A stretch of DNA of 64,000 nt from Cupriavidus metallidurans CH34 (lineage in GTDB: Bacteria > Pseudomonadota > Gammaproteobacteria > Burkholderiales > Burkholderiaceae), in contig NC_007974.2 of the NCBI RefSeq assembly GCF_000196015.1, positions 372,001-436,000 on the forward strand, given 5' to 3'. Positions 44,601 through 53,608 of this stretch are shown piece after piece (position 1 is the first letter of the stretch; every line of letters begins with the position of its first letter). The notes below the pieces were generated by a model. That model was not told where the DNA came from. It ran no database searches and saw only the letters and a list, made by a program, of their open reading frames with translations. A program made the translations under genes and the position numbers.

Positions 44601-44662
44601 CGGTTCGTTCTAGCGGTTCGTTCTATCGGCTCGTTCTATCGGCTCGTTCTATCGGCTCGGGC
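44601..44662. repeat. Four and a half copies of a 13-bp tandem repeat
   Basis: Units start at 44601, 44614, 44627, 44640 and a partial one at 44653. The consensus is CGG(T/C)TCGTTCTAT, with the first unit ending in G rather than T. The first two units have CGGTTC and the last ones CGGCTC, so there is a single base shift part-way. The tract lies in an intergenic gap between the MarR stop and its terminator hairpin. Confidence 0.88.
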
Positions 44663-44686
44663 CTGTCTGGCGTGGCCGCGATCTTC

Positions 44687-45205
44687 CTACGGCTTGTTCG
44701 GGGTGGTGCAGAGCCCATGCAGCTTGCGCAACCCTGAGTAAAGCCCGCGCCTTTCCTCTGGACTCAGCATCCGGATGACCGATGCCTGCCCGCGACGCGC
44801 CAACGGAATGACCTGCGCATGGAGCGCGGCTCCTTCGGGCGTAATCCGGCATGTCAGGCGCCGGCGCGTTCCGCCTTCCGATTCCAGCGTCACCAGCCCA
44901 CGATCCTCCAGCAGCCGCAGCGTCCGGCTGACCAGCGCCTTGTCAGAGGTGGACTGCCTGACCAGTTCCGCGAATGACATCGTCTCGCCGTGCGCCAGCA
45001 GCGCCAGAATGCGCCACTCCGGCACGGTTAGCTCGAAGCGGGACGCGTACGGCTCCGTCACGTTGCTGCGCAGCGCCGTGACGAGCTGGCTCAGCATCGT
45101 CGTCAGGAAGTCGTTGACGTTGAGATCGGTGCCGGCTTCGTCGAGGTTCGACCACGGGTCGGTGGTCCCGGTGTCGACGGAGGCGGAACGGGTTGTGCTG
45201 GACAT
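44687..45205 (-). CDS. MarR-family transcriptional regulator
   Basis: A 172-residue MarR regulator. The winged helix is at about residues 55-125 (LTVPEWRILALLAHGETMSFAELVRQSTSDKALVSRTLRLLEDRGLV, then the wing ESEGGTRRRLTCRITPEG). The N-terminal 30 residues are a flexible acidic leader. It is upstream of the tandem repeat and YeiH gene on the same strand but separated by a hairpin, so an operon is unlikely. Ligand unknown. Confidence 0.88.
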   Translation of the reverse strand: MSSTTRSASVDTGTTDPWSNLDEAGTDLNVNDFLTTMLSQLVTALRSNVTEPYASRFELTVPEWRILALLAHGETMSFAELVRQSTSDKALVSRTLRLLEDRGLVTLESEGGTRRRLTCRITPEGAALHAQVIPLARRGQASVIRMLSPEERRGLYSGLRKLHGLCTTPNKP

Positions 45206-45438
45206 GAAGGGGGAGCCGTGGAGACGTGCTGGAAAATCGCCGCAAAGCGCGGCTGGAAGCCGATCGCGATTGTCTCACATGCAGGGTTGCCGGCAACTTC
45301 GCGGGTTTGCGCGTTGGACGCCCGCCTCACAAACGTTACGCGCGCCGGCCACGCGCCCGACATCGGGGCGCGTCACCGGCGCGCGCAAGTTGTGTCATCC
45401 GGCCGCCGCGCATCAAGACGCGGCGTTTCCGTGCGGAA

Positions 45439-46209
45439 TCAAGCCGCGAATCCGCCATCCACGTTGAGGCTGGCACCCGTCACGAATCCAGCCTCAGGGC
45501 CGGCCAGATACGCCACCATGCTGGCGATCTCGTCGGGGTGGGCATGACGTTGCAGCGCCATCAGGCCGTGCAGCGATGCGGCGAATTCGCTGTCCTCGGG
45601 GTTCATGTCGGTGTTGACCGGGCCAGGCTGCACGTTATTGACCGTGATGCCCTTCGGTCCCAGGTCGCGTGCCATGCCTTGCACCAGCCCTTTCAGGGCG
45701 GACTTGCTCATCGCGTAGGCGGCGCCGCCCGGGAACGGCATCCGGTCCGCATTGGTGCTGCCGATGTTGATGATGCGGCCACCCTGGCCCATGTGCGCCA
45801 GCGCTGCCTTCGCGGCGACAAATACCGCGCGTACATTCACGGCCAGCGTCTTGTCGAAGTCTTCCAGCGGGAACGTGTCGACCGGACCGAGGAATAGCAC
45901 GCCGGCGTTGTTCACGAGGATGTCGATCTTGCCGAAGTCAGCGGCGGCCGCGTCGATCGCACGTGTGACGGCCGCGGCATCGGCCGCGTCGGCGTGATAG
46001 GCACGGGCACGGCCGCCTGCGGCCTGGATCGATTCAGCCAGCGCTTGCGCAACCGCGCCGGAGCTCTGGTAGGTGAAGGCCACGGCGGCGCCTTCGCGTG
46101 CCAGGCGCCGCACTACCGCGGCGCCGATGCCGCGCGATCCGCCGGTGACGAAAGCTACCTTGTTCGAGAGGGCGGCGGAGGCAGAGGTGAGGGTGGGGGT
46201 GGAGTTCAT
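45439..46209 (-). CDS. SDR-family oxidoreductase
   Basis: A 256-residue classical short-chain dehydrogenase. The NAD(P) loop TGGSRGIG is at about 22-29, the NNAG motif in ILVNNAGVLFLG, the catalytic Ser in IINIGSTNADR and the Tyr-Lys pair in AAYAMSKSALKGL. ATG 46209 follows a weak ribosome site; the frame upstream is not SDR-like. It is divergent from a LysR gene with a clean inverted repeat between, so it is probably controlled by it. Substrate unknown. Confidence 0.93.
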   Translation of the reverse strand: MNSTPTLTSASAALSNKVAFVTGGSRGIGAAVVRRLAREGAAVAFTYQSSGAVAQALAESIQAAGGRARAYHADAADAAAVTRAIDAAAADFGKIDILVNNAGVLFLGPVDTFPLEDFDKTLAVNVRAVFVAAKAALAHMGQGGRIINIGSTNADRMPFPGGAAYAMSKSALKGLVQGMARDLGPKGITVNNVQPGPVNTDMNPEDSEFAASLHGLMALQRHAHPDEIASMVAYLAGPEAGFVTGASLNVDGGFAA

Positions 46210-46284
46210 GATCGTGTTCCTGTGTGGTTGGGACGGTGAAAGCAGTATGGTTTTGGCGATCTGCAACCGGTAGTCATGATTCCG

Positions 46285-46308
46285 TATCAACTTTTTCAAC
46301 CGTTGATA
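46285..46308. promoter_or_regulatory. Candidate LysR operator (TATCAAC-N10-GTTGATA)
   Basis: TATCAAC at 46285-46291 and GTTGATA at 46302-46308 form a perfect 7-bp inverted repeat with a 10-base spacer, 13 bases before the LysR start and 75 bases upstream of the SDR start. Spacing suits a LysR recognition site with the T-N11-A pattern. Confidence 0.7.
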
Positions 46309-46321
46309 TAAGCTTCGACGC

Positions 46322-47245
46322 ATGGAAGCGCTGAACCTGCTCGAGTCATTTATCCAGAGTGCCGAAACCGGCAGCTTTTCGGCTGCCGCGCGTCGCCTCG
46401 GGCTGACGCCGGCCGCAATCAGCAAGAACGTGGCGCGGCTGGAGAACCATCTCGGGCTTCGGCTGTTTCAGCGCAGCACGCGCCGGCTGACGCTGACGAT
46501 GGGCGGCGAGCAGTTCCTGCAGCAGGTATCCGATCCGTTCTCAACGCTGCGCGACGCGTTTGCCAGCGCCGCGCAGGAGGACGGCAAGCCCGCCGGGGTG
46601 CTGCGCGTGAGCATGGGCGTGGCGTTCGGCCGCGAGTACCTGGTGCCGTTGCTTGGCGAATTCCTGGCGCGTTATCCGGGCATCGTGCCGGACTGGCATT
46701 TCGAGAACCGCACCGTCGATCTGATCGCCGGTGGTTTCGATGCGGCCATCGGCGGCGGTATCGAACTGACAGAAGGGGTGGTGGCGCGGGAACTGGCGCG
46801 GACCTACGTGGTGGTGGCAGCGTCGCCGGCGTATATGAAAGACCGGGCGATGCCCCGCCACCCGTCGGATCTGGCCGGCTTCGACGGCATCGTGCGCCGG
46901 TCGGCTTCGACGGGACGTCTGCGGCATTGGAATCTGCGCAATCAGATAGGCGAGCAGGCGCTGGCGGAGATGCGCACGCGCGTGATTCTCGACGACCCCG
47001 AGGCCATGGCCCATGCCGCCATGAGCGGCCTCGGCATTGCGCTGCTGCCGATGCCACATGCCGCGCCCTGGCTCGAGAGCGGTGCGCTGGTGCGCCTCCT
47101 GCCAGGGTGGTATGCCGACAATGGGCCGATCGTGCTCTACTATCCGAACCGCAAGCTACTGCCGCCGAAAACGCGCGTATTCATCGACTTCATTGCGGAA
47201 TCGTTCCAGAAGAATGCGCTCGCGCACCGATTCGACGGGCGCTGA
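46322..47245 (+). CDS. LysR-type transcriptional regulator
   Basis: A 307-residue LysR regulator. HTH at 1-62: LNLLESFIQSAETGSFSAAARRLGLTPAAISKNVARLENHLGLRLFQRSTRRLTLT. The effector domain has GVLRVSMGVAFGREYLVPLL and FDAAIGGGIELTEGVVARELAR, typical of the class controlling short-chain dehydrogenase genes. It probably regulates the divergent SDR gene through the repeat at 46285. Confidence 0.92.
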   Translation: MEALNLLESFIQSAETGSFSAAARRLGLTPAAISKNVARLENHLGLRLFQRSTRRLTLTMGGEQFLQQVSDPFSTLRDAFASAAQEDGKPAGVLRVSMGVAFGREYLVPLLGEFLARYPGIVPDWHFENRTVDLIAGGFDAAIGGGIELTEGVVARELARTYVVVAASPAYMKDRAMPRHPSDLAGFDGIVRRSASTGRLRHWNLRNQIGEQALAEMRTRVILDDPEAMAHAAMSGLGIALLPMPHAAPWLESGALVRLLPGWYADNGPIVLYYPNRKLLPPKTRVFIDFIAESFQKNALAHRFDGR

Positions 47246-47283
47246 GCGAAACCACGTGTAGCACCTCACCCTCGGAGGGCTGT

Positions 47284-50205
47284 ATGCCACCGGCAACACG
47301 AAGAGGTTTTCCGCTCCACGCTTACATCTGGGCGCCGTTCGCCGTTCTGGTGCTGCTGGTTGGCGCGGTGGCTTGCGGCGTCAACTACCTGATGACGAAG
47401 TCGGCGCTGGAACATGCGATGGCCGACGCCAACGAGCGCATCAGTCGCGAGATGCTGGAGAAAGTCGAGGACATGGTGCTGCCTACCCAGGCCGCGGTCA
47501 CCCTCGTCAGCCACAGCTCACTGGGCGAGGCCACCACCCTCGCGCAGCGCATGGCACGTGTTGCGCTGGTCCGCGATGCGCTCGGCACATCGCCGGTTCT
47601 GCAGTCCCTGTTCCTGGGTCATGCCGATGGCAGTTTCTTCTACGTACGCCGCGTGCGCGATGACGCCGAGCGCGGGCCATACCAGGCACCCGCAGGCTCG
47701 GCCTACGTGATCCAGAGCATCGACCATGACGCAGGGGCAGCATTTGGCCAATTGATTTTCCTCGACACGGACCTGAACGAGCTTGCCAGGCGCCCGACGC
47801 CAGATTTCGTGAAGCGATACGACCCAAGGAAACGTCCCTGGTATATGGAGGCCATCGCGGCGGGCAAGCTGGTTCGGACCGAACCGTACATGTTCTTTTC
47901 CGACTACCAGGCCGGGGAGACGATTGCCGTGCCAACGCGCGCCGGTAGTGCCGTTGCCGGTGGCGACTTCCGGCTCGACACGCTGGGGCAGGCGCTCGCG
48001 CGAGACAGAACCACACCCGGATCGGTACTGGCCGTCCTGAATGCGCAGGGACAACTGGTCGCCATCGACCGGAGTCCCCCGGAATGGATGTCGGCGCCAG
48101 ACGCCATGCGCACGGGCCTGCTGGGCAAGCCGGAAGATTACGGGCTGCCGGTGCTGTCCAGCCTTGCGGCACAGGTGGCGAGCGGCAGCGAGGCCGCCGT
48201 CCGCAACGAACTGACGACGCTGGGCGGCAAGGGCTGGTACACCAGTATCGGCCGTATGAGCGGCGGTGTCGGCACGCTTTACCTGGTGATGGCCACGCCG
48301 CAGGATGAATTGCTGAGGGACGCGACCCGGCAGGCGAGCGTCGGAATATTTGCCACCGCACTGGTCGTCCTGCTGTCCTTGCCGCTGATGTGGCTGGTCG
48401 CGCGCGCGGTGGCCCGCCCGCTGTGTCAGTTGACCGATGAGGCCGAGGCCATCCGCCGCTTCGATTTCGACCAGCCGTTCCGTTTCTGGTCGCCGGTGCG
48501 CGAGGTCCATCGGCTGGGCGAAACGATGGACAAGATGCGCAACACCATCCAGCAGTTGCTCATCATCATGCGGGCCGTCACCGCCGAATCACAGCTCGAG
48601 AAGTTGCTGCCCCTGCTGTTGCACAAGATGCAGGACGCCGCAGCGGGGCAGGCGGGCGTGCTGTACCTGATCGATGGCGACACCGCTCGTCCCGCCGCCG
48701 CGTTCGATGCGCAGGGGCGTGACATCGTTCAGGAGATCGGGGCCACGCCATTGCCGGAGGCACTGTCGTTGATCGGGGCGGCGGTGCGTGACGGTGTGTC
48801 TCGCACGGGCTATGTGACGGCTGCCGAGGCTGCTCAGGCAAAGCTTGGCCCGCTGGCATCGGTCATGCCTTGTTTCGTGGCCGCGATTCCGCTGATCAAT
48901 CATCGACACGAATGCCCGGGCGTCGTGCTGGTGATGCGCGACACCCCGCTTCAGACCGCGCAACTTGCCTTCGTCGATACGATCGCCGGCCTGTCCGCTG
49001 GCGCGCTGGAAGTCCGTGAACTGAGCGCTGCCCAGCGCGACCTGTTCGATGCATTCATTCGGCTGCTGGCGGATGCGATCGACGCCAAGAGCCCGCATAC
49101 GGGTGGTCACTGCGCGCGCGTGCCGGAACTGACCAAGATGCTGGCGCGGGCGGCGTGCGAGGTCACCCAGGGCCCCTATCAGTCCTTCCAGCTCAGCGAA
49201 CAGCAGTGGGAGGAACTGCACGTGGCCGCGTGGCTGCATGACTGCGGCAAGGTGACGACGCCAGAATTCGTGATCGACAAGGCGACCAAGCTGGAAACAC
49301 TGTACGACCGGATTCACGAAGTGCGCATGCGCTTCGAGGTAATCAAACGCGATGCCGAGATTCAGTGCCTGCAATCCATTGCCGCGGGCGAGCCGTTGCC
49401 GATCGCGCAGGCGCGGCGCGATGCAGAGATCGTGCGGCTCGACAACGACTTTGCTTTCGTTGCCGCATGCAATCAGGGCGGCGAGTCCATGTCGCAGGAA
49501 GACATGGACCGACTGCGGCAGATCGCCGCCCGCACCTGGACGCGGACGCTAGACGATCGGCTCGGCGTCTCGCACGAGGAGTTCGCGCGCAAGTGCCGTT
49601 CGCCCGCCCACGCATTGCCGACGCAGGAGCGACTGCTGGCCGATCGCGACGATCATCGCATCGAGCGCGGGGCGCGCGATGTCATGCCGCCGGACAATCC
49701 GTGGGGCTTCAAGCGCAAGGTGCCGCGCTATCTCTACGACCACGGCGAAATACACAATCTGACGATCGGGCGCGGCACGCTGAGCGAGGAAGAACGCTAC
49801 AAGGTGGAAGACCACATCGTGCAGACGCAGATCATGCTGTCACGCCTGCCGTTCCCGAAGCATCTACGCAATGTGCCGGAGATTGCCGGCGGGCATCACG
49901 AAAAGATGGACGGTACCGGCTATCCTCGCGGGCTGACGCGCAATCAGATGAGCCCGCTGGCCAGGATGATGGCGATTGCCGATATCTTCGAGGCGCTGAC
50001 CGCCGCGGATCGGCCCTACAAGAAGGCCAAGACGCTCTCGGAGTCGATCGGCATCATGGCCCGGCTCAAAGCGCAGCAGCACATCGACGGCGAGTTGTTT
50101 GACCTGTTTCTGACGTCCGGCGTCTATCGCGAGTACGCGCAGCGCTATCTGGACCCCGCGCAGATCGACGAGGTGGATACCGAAGACTACGTCGATGCCG
50201 CCTGA
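47284..50205 (+). CDS. Cache-HAMP-GAF-HD-GYP signalling protein (c-di-GMP phosphodiesterase)
   Basis: A 973-residue inner membrane sensor. One helix at about 13-35 precedes a double-Cache periplasmic domain (RYDPRKRPWYMEAIAAGK near 180-197 is typical), then a second helix at about 357-378, a HAMP segment, a GAF-like part (about 440-580) and an HD-GYP domain with HTGGHCARV (His605), the HD pair in WLHDCGK (652-653), and HHEKMDGTGYP (871-881). All catalytic motifs are intact. HD and HHE are 218 residues apart, against some 60-90 in standard HD-GYP domains, so an insert of at least 120 residues lies inside the domain. It should hydrolyse cyclic di-GMP. ATG 47284 starts at a normal leader; longer upstream frames overlap the LysR gene. 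Confidence 0.9.
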   Translation: MPPATRRGFPLHAYIWAPFAVLVLLVGAVACGVNYLMTKSALEHAMADANERISREMLEKVEDMVLPTQAAVTLVSHSSLGEATTLAQRMARVALVRDALGTSPVLQSLFLGHADGSFFYVRRVRDDAERGPYQAPAGSAYVIQSIDHDAGAAFGQLIFLDTDLNELARRPTPDFVKRYDPRKRPWYMEAIAAGKLVRTEPYMFFSDYQAGETIAVPTRAGSAVAGGDFRLDTLGQALARDRTTPGSVLAVLNAQGQLVAIDRSPPEWMSAPDAMRTGLLGKPEDYGLPVLSSLAAQVASGSEAAVRNELTTLGGKGWYTSIGRMSGGVGTLYLVMATPQDELLRDATRQASVGIFATALVVLLSLPLMWLVARAVARPLCQLTDEAEAIRRFDFDQPFRFWSPVREVHRLGETMDKMRNTIQQLLIIMRAVTAESQLEKLLPLLLHKMQDAAAGQAGVLYLIDGDTARPAAAFDAQGRDIVQEIGATPLPEALSLIGAAVRDGVSRTGYVTAAEAAQAKLGPLASVMPCFVAAIPLINHRHECPGVVLVMRDTPLQTAQLAFVDTIAGLSAGALEVRELSAAQRDLFDAFIRLLADAIDAKSPHTGGHCARVPELTKMLARAACEVTQGPYQSFQLSEQQWEELHVAAWLHDCGKVTTPEFVIDKATKLETLYDRIHEVRMRFEVIKRDAEIQCLQSIAAGEPLPIAQARRDAEIVRLDNDFAFVAACNQGGESMSQEDMDRLRQIAARTWTRTLDDRLGVSHEEFARKCRSPAHALPTQERLLADRDDHRIERGARDVMPPDNPWGFKRKVPRYLYDHGEIHNLTIGRGTLSEEERYKVEDHIVQTQIMLSRLPFPKHLRNVPEIAGGHHEKMDGTGYPRGLTRNQMSPLARMMAIADIFEALTAADRPYKKAKTLSESIGIMARLKAQQHIDGELFDLFLTSGVYREYAQRYLDPAQIDEVDTEDYVDAA

Positions 50206-50229
50206 ACGGGGCACCGCCAGCCCATGGCG

Positions 50230-51036
50230 TTACCTGCCCCGCGCGCCCCAGCGCCGCGCGCGGCGCGCGGAATCGGCGCGGTGGACGCGCAGCAGCAATC
50301 GTGTCAGCAGATCGTCGGCAACCGGGATGATGGCCACGATGAGCAGCAGTGCGGCCAGCGGCAGCGTGGCGGCATAGCCGAGCGTGCTGAACGCCTGCGC
50401 GCCGACGATGCCACCCACCAGGAACATGCCGACCAGCACCGTGAGCAGACGCAGCTTGTGGCGGTCGGCCATGACCGGCCGGCTATTGGGGCGCACCGCG
50501 GCGTTCCAGTAGAACAGCTTGCCCAGTTCGATGCCGATGTCGGTCACCATGCCTGTCACGTGCGTGGTACGGATCTCGGCGTTGGAGAGTTTGGTGATCA
50601 GGGCGTTCTGCAGGCCCATCATGAAGCACAGCAGCATCACGGTGGCCGGCACGAACAGCCAGTCCATATCGTTGAGATGGCTGCCCAGCAGCCCGAAGCA
50701 GAGCAGCAGGGTGGCTTCGACCAGTAACGGAATCGCGTATTCGCTGCGCAGGCGGGCTCTTCTCGCCCAGTTGACCAGGATCGCCGTGGTGCCCGCCCCG
50801 GCCAGGAACGACGCCAGTGCGCCGATGCCGTGTACCACCAGCCCGTATCGCTGCAGCACCAGGTCGTCCGCGATGGCGGAGACGATGCCGGACATGTGGG
50901 ATGTGTATTGCTGCACCGCAAGAAAACCGCCCGCGTTGGCCGCGCCTGCCACGAAACACAACACGCGCGCCAGGCGGCGATTGGAGACCGGGTTACGGTG
51001 ACGGGCGGTCAGACTGCGCAGGAACCCGATCGGCAT
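50230..51036 (-). CDS. DUF1275/YoaK-like membrane protein
   Basis: A 268-residue membrane protein of about six helices in the DUF1275 (YoaK) family. Visible motifs: LCFVAGAANAGGFLAVQQYTSHMSGIVSAIADDLVL and MMGLQNALITKLSNAEIRTTHVTGMVTDIGIELGKL, the latter being the most conserved block of the family. ATG 51036 is the family-like start. It converges on the HD-GYP gene. Function unknown; a transporter or channel-like role is possible. Confidence 0.88.
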   Translation of the reverse strand: MPIGFLRSLTARHRNPVSNRRLARVLCFVAGAANAGGFLAVQQYTSHMSGIVSAIADDLVLQRYGLVVHGIGALASFLAGAGTTAILVNWARRARLRSEYAIPLLVEATLLLCFGLLGSHLNDMDWLFVPATVMLLCFMMGLQNALITKLSNAEIRTTHVTGMVTDIGIELGKLFYWNAAVRPNSRPVMADRHKLRLLTVLVGMFLVGGIVGAQAFSTLGYAATLPLAALLLIVAIIPVADDLLTRLLLRVHRADSARRARRWGARGR

Positions 51037-51141
51037 GGTCGTAGAGGCAGGGTATGGCGAAAACACTAATCATACGATCACTGCCCACCGGGCCGTGAGC
51101 CCTCCGAGGGGTTTGGCGCTCTGGCCCGGCGTTTTCAGCAT

Positions 51142-52065
51142 CTAGACAACGCCCGGCCGCTGCCATCCGGCCTGCCGCAGTTCCTCTTGCTGGCGGCGCA
51201 GGATCTCGGTGGTGGTGCCCTTGCCATTGGGCGCCCAGCCCGGCGGCATGATCAGGTATGCGGCGGCGTGCCAGAGCTTCGAGGCGGAGGCCATGTCCCG
51301 ACCCAGGCTGACCCAGTGCTCGAACTGGTTGACGATCGGGTTCTGCGTGGTGGTCGGATGGACCAGTCCGTAGCGGCATGGTTCATCGGCGCGCTCTTCC
51401 ACATAGGTGCCGAACAGGCGGTCGAAGATGATCAGCACGCCACCGTAGTTGGCGTCGAGGTAGTCGATGTTCGACGCGTGATGGACGCGGTGGGCCGACG
51501 GCGTGTTGAACACGTACTCAAACCAGCCGAGCTTGGGCATCCAGTCGTTATGCAGCCAGAACTGGTAGAGCAGGTTGAGCGAAAGCGTGGCCAGCACCAC
51601 TTCGGGGCGCACGCCGAGCAGGACCAGCGGCGCGAAGAACACGGCGCTGCCGGTGAGCTTGCCGGTCCAGCCCAGCCGGTACGCGGACGTGAGCGTGAGC
51701 TGGTTGGGGGAGTGATGCACGGCGTGCGTGGCCCAGAAGAAGCGGATGCGGTGCGCGGCACGGTGGTACCAGTAGTAGCAGAACTCCTGGCCGACGAAGA
51801 GCAGGAAGACAGCCAGCGCGCTGTTCAGCGTGATCGTGAACAGGCGGTGATCCCAGGCGAACGAGAAAACCGGCGCGGCCAGCGACAGCGGCAGCAGCAC
51901 CGACAGCTTGCGTCCGGCCAGGTCGGCCAAGGACAGCCAGACCTCGTTCCACGAGAACGGTTTGACGCCGTCGCGACGCTTGCGCCACAGGACGAATGCC
52001 TCGATCAGCGAGACGGTGACGACGAACGCGGTGACGTACATCGCAAACTTGCCAGTGATGACCAT
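51142..52065 (-). CDS. Fatty acid hydroxylase/sterol desaturase family protein
   Basis: A 307-residue integral membrane di-iron oxygenase. The eight-histidine pattern is present: HRAAH at 101-105, HAVHH at 114-118 and HRVHH at 192-196, between several hydrophobic helices. Such enzymes hydroxylate or desaturate lipids. It is a single gene, with the nearest neighbours on the other strand or separated by over 100 bases. Substrate unknown; a hopanoid, ornithine lipid or fatty acid is typical for the family. Confidence 0.9.
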   Translation of the reverse strand: MVITGKFAMYVTAFVVTVSLIEAFVLWRKRRDGVKPFSWNEVWLSLADLAGRKLSVLLPLSLAAPVFSFAWDHRLFTITLNSALAVFLLFVGQEFCYYWYHRAAHRIRFFWATHAVHHSPNQLTLTSAYRLGWTGKLTGSAVFFAPLVLLGVRPEVVLATLSLNLLYQFWLHNDWMPKLGWFEYVFNTPSAHRVHHASNIDYLDANYGGVLIIFDRLFGTYVEERADEPCRYGLVHPTTTQNPIVNQFEHWVSLGRDMASASKLWHAAAYLIMPPGWAPNGKGTTTEILRRQQEELRQAGWQRPGVV

Positions 52066-52316
52066 GGTGAACCTCGGTGAAATCTGTGTATTCGGTGGAT
52101 TCAGTGCGGGGCGCGGTTGTGCCGCATCGGTGAGGCAACTCTAGCGGCGGGCGATCCGGGAATCCATTAGGGAATTATTTCGCCCAATGTCACGCGGCTG
52201 GCCTTGACATTTCCCGACACGATTTCCAGGACGACGCCAGTGAATCGTCGTCCTATAGTTCGGCCCGTCGACACGCCAGGTCGTGTTGCAGCGCACCGAA
52301 TCGAAAGGACTTCAAG

Positions 52317-53180
52317 ATGATTTCACGCACCCGGATCGCCGCCACCGGCGTACTGCTCCTGCTGGCCAGCACGTCCGCATCCGCCTGGACCGGCCACGGC
52401 ACGGCCTATACGCCACGCGGCACCTACAACGGCGCTCACTTCGGATCGTGCGGCGGTGGAAGCTGCTCGCACGCCGGCGGCGTGGCTGGCCCCTACGGTG
52501 GCCTGGCCACCAACACCGGCACGGTTACCCGCACCGCGCCCGGCCAGTTCTCGAACGCCGGCACGGCGGTGGGACCGAACGGCCGTTCGGTGCAGCACGA
52601 TGGCAGCACTAGTTGCGCGAGCGGTACCTGCTCGCACAGCGGCGATATGACTGGCGCCAACGGCCGTAGCGCTACCACCAGCGGCAGCGTCACCCGCGAG
52701 GCGCCGGGCCAATACAGCTCGTCCGGCAACGTGACGGCCGGCAACGGCAACACGTACAACCACGCGGCATCGACGGCCTGCGCAGGCGGCACCTGCGATC
52801 GCTCCGGAACGGTAAGTGGCAGCTATGGCGGCACCGTCACCCACGCCGGCAGCGCCACGCGCGTGTCGTCCGGCGTGGTGACCACCGGCGGTGGCGCGAC
52901 GGTCGTGCATGGCAGCGCGGTGTCGACCGGGGGCACGGTCGTGGTCGGTGCCGCGCCAGTGGCGTATGTGCCGCCGCCTCCGGTGGCAGTCGTGGCAACG
53001 GTGCCGGTGGCGCCGCCTCCCCCGCCGCTGGCCGGGCCCGTTTATGTCGCGCCGCCGCTTCCGGCCGTCGTGGTCACGGCCAAGGCACCGCCGCCGGTCT
53101 ATGTGGCGCCGCCGCGTGTGGCTGTCTGGGTGCCGGCGCATTGGGTCGGCCGCGTCTACGTGCCCGCGCACTGGGTCTGA
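52317..53180 (+). CDS. Secreted Cys-repeat protein with Pro-rich C-terminus
   Basis: A 287-residue secreted protein. Residues 1-22 are a Sec signal peptide ending ASA. The mature part has about three imperfect repeats of roughly 50 residues, each with a CxxGxC pair (SCGGGSC, SCASGTC, ACAGGTC) followed by S/R-x-G and a GxVTR-xAPGQ-type strand. A Pro/Val-rich section (PPPPVAVVATVPVAPPPPP) follows, and the end carries VPAHWVGRVYVPAHWV. No enzyme motif is seen. It resembles periplasmic or surface structural proteins; the six cysteines could form disulfides or bind metal. It leads a set of small secreted and signalling genes. Confidence 0.8.
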   Translation: MISRTRIAATGVLLLLASTSASAWTGHGTAYTPRGTYNGAHFGSCGGGSCSHAGGVAGPYGGLATNTGTVTRTAPGQFSNAGTAVGPNGRSVQHDGSTSCASGTCSHSGDMTGANGRSATTSGSVTREAPGQYSSSGNVTAGNGNTYNHAASTACAGGTCDRSGTVSGSYGGTVTHAGSATRVSSGVVTTGGGATVVHGSAVSTGGTVVVGAAPVAYVPPPPVAVVATVPVAPPPPPLAGPVYVAPPLPAVVVTAKAPPPVYVAPPRVAVWVPAHWVGRVYVPAHWV

Positions 53181-53183
53181 CTT

Positions 53184-53203
53184 GCACCGGTGCGCACCGG
53201 TGC
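53184..53203. repeat. Two tandem copies of a palindromic decamer
   Basis: GCACCGGTGC occurs twice in a row (53184-53193 and 53194-53203), starting three bases after a stop codon. Each copy is its own reverse complement. It may form a hairpin or be a factor site between two genes of the same strand. Confidence 0.7.
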
Positions 53204-53251
53204 GCGCCAGTCCAGATTGATTTCCCAACTTTTGCATCCACGGAGTAGATC

Positions 53252-53590
53252 GTGAAGAAGATGATGGCAGTACTTATCTTGTGTATTGTTTCGGCAGGCG
53301 CGCATGCACAGAGCCGGTTGATGGCAATGGGGGCGATGGGGGCGATGGGGGCGATGGGCGGTGCCGCGGGCGGCGACCGTATCGAGCATGCCGAAGCGGC
53401 GGCACAGCAATTGCAGGCCCGCTTCGCGAACGCGAACACCACGCATGACGGCAAACTGACCCGCGCCCAGGCGGCTGCCGGTATGCCGATGGTGGCGAAG
53501 CATTTCGACGAGATCGACACGCAGCGCAGCGGCTATGTGACGCTGCGGCAGATCGAGATTTTCATGGCCCAACGGATGTCGGCTCGCTGA
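53252..53590 (+). CDS. Small secreted EF-hand-like protein
   Basis: A 112-residue protein. Residues 1-19 are a Sec signal peptide ending AHA. A low-complexity MGAMGAMGAMG run (27-36), encoded by a repeating 9-base GGGGCGATG unit, follows. Two EF-hand-like loops come next: N62-T64-D66-G67 and D89-Q91-S93-G94. Both lack the usual Glu at position 12 (Ala73, Gln100), so calcium binding may be weak. It is 18 bases before a two-component operon, suggesting that it belongs to the same transcript and perhaps supplies or shields the signal. Confidence 0.75.
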   Translation: MKKMMAVLILCIVSAGAHAQSRLMAMGAMGAMGAMGGAAGGDRIEHAEAAAQQLQARFANANTTHDGKLTRAQAAAGMPMVAKHFDEIDTQRSGYVTLRQIEIFMAQRMSAR

Positions 53591-53608
53591 ACGCATGGGA
53601 GACGCGGC

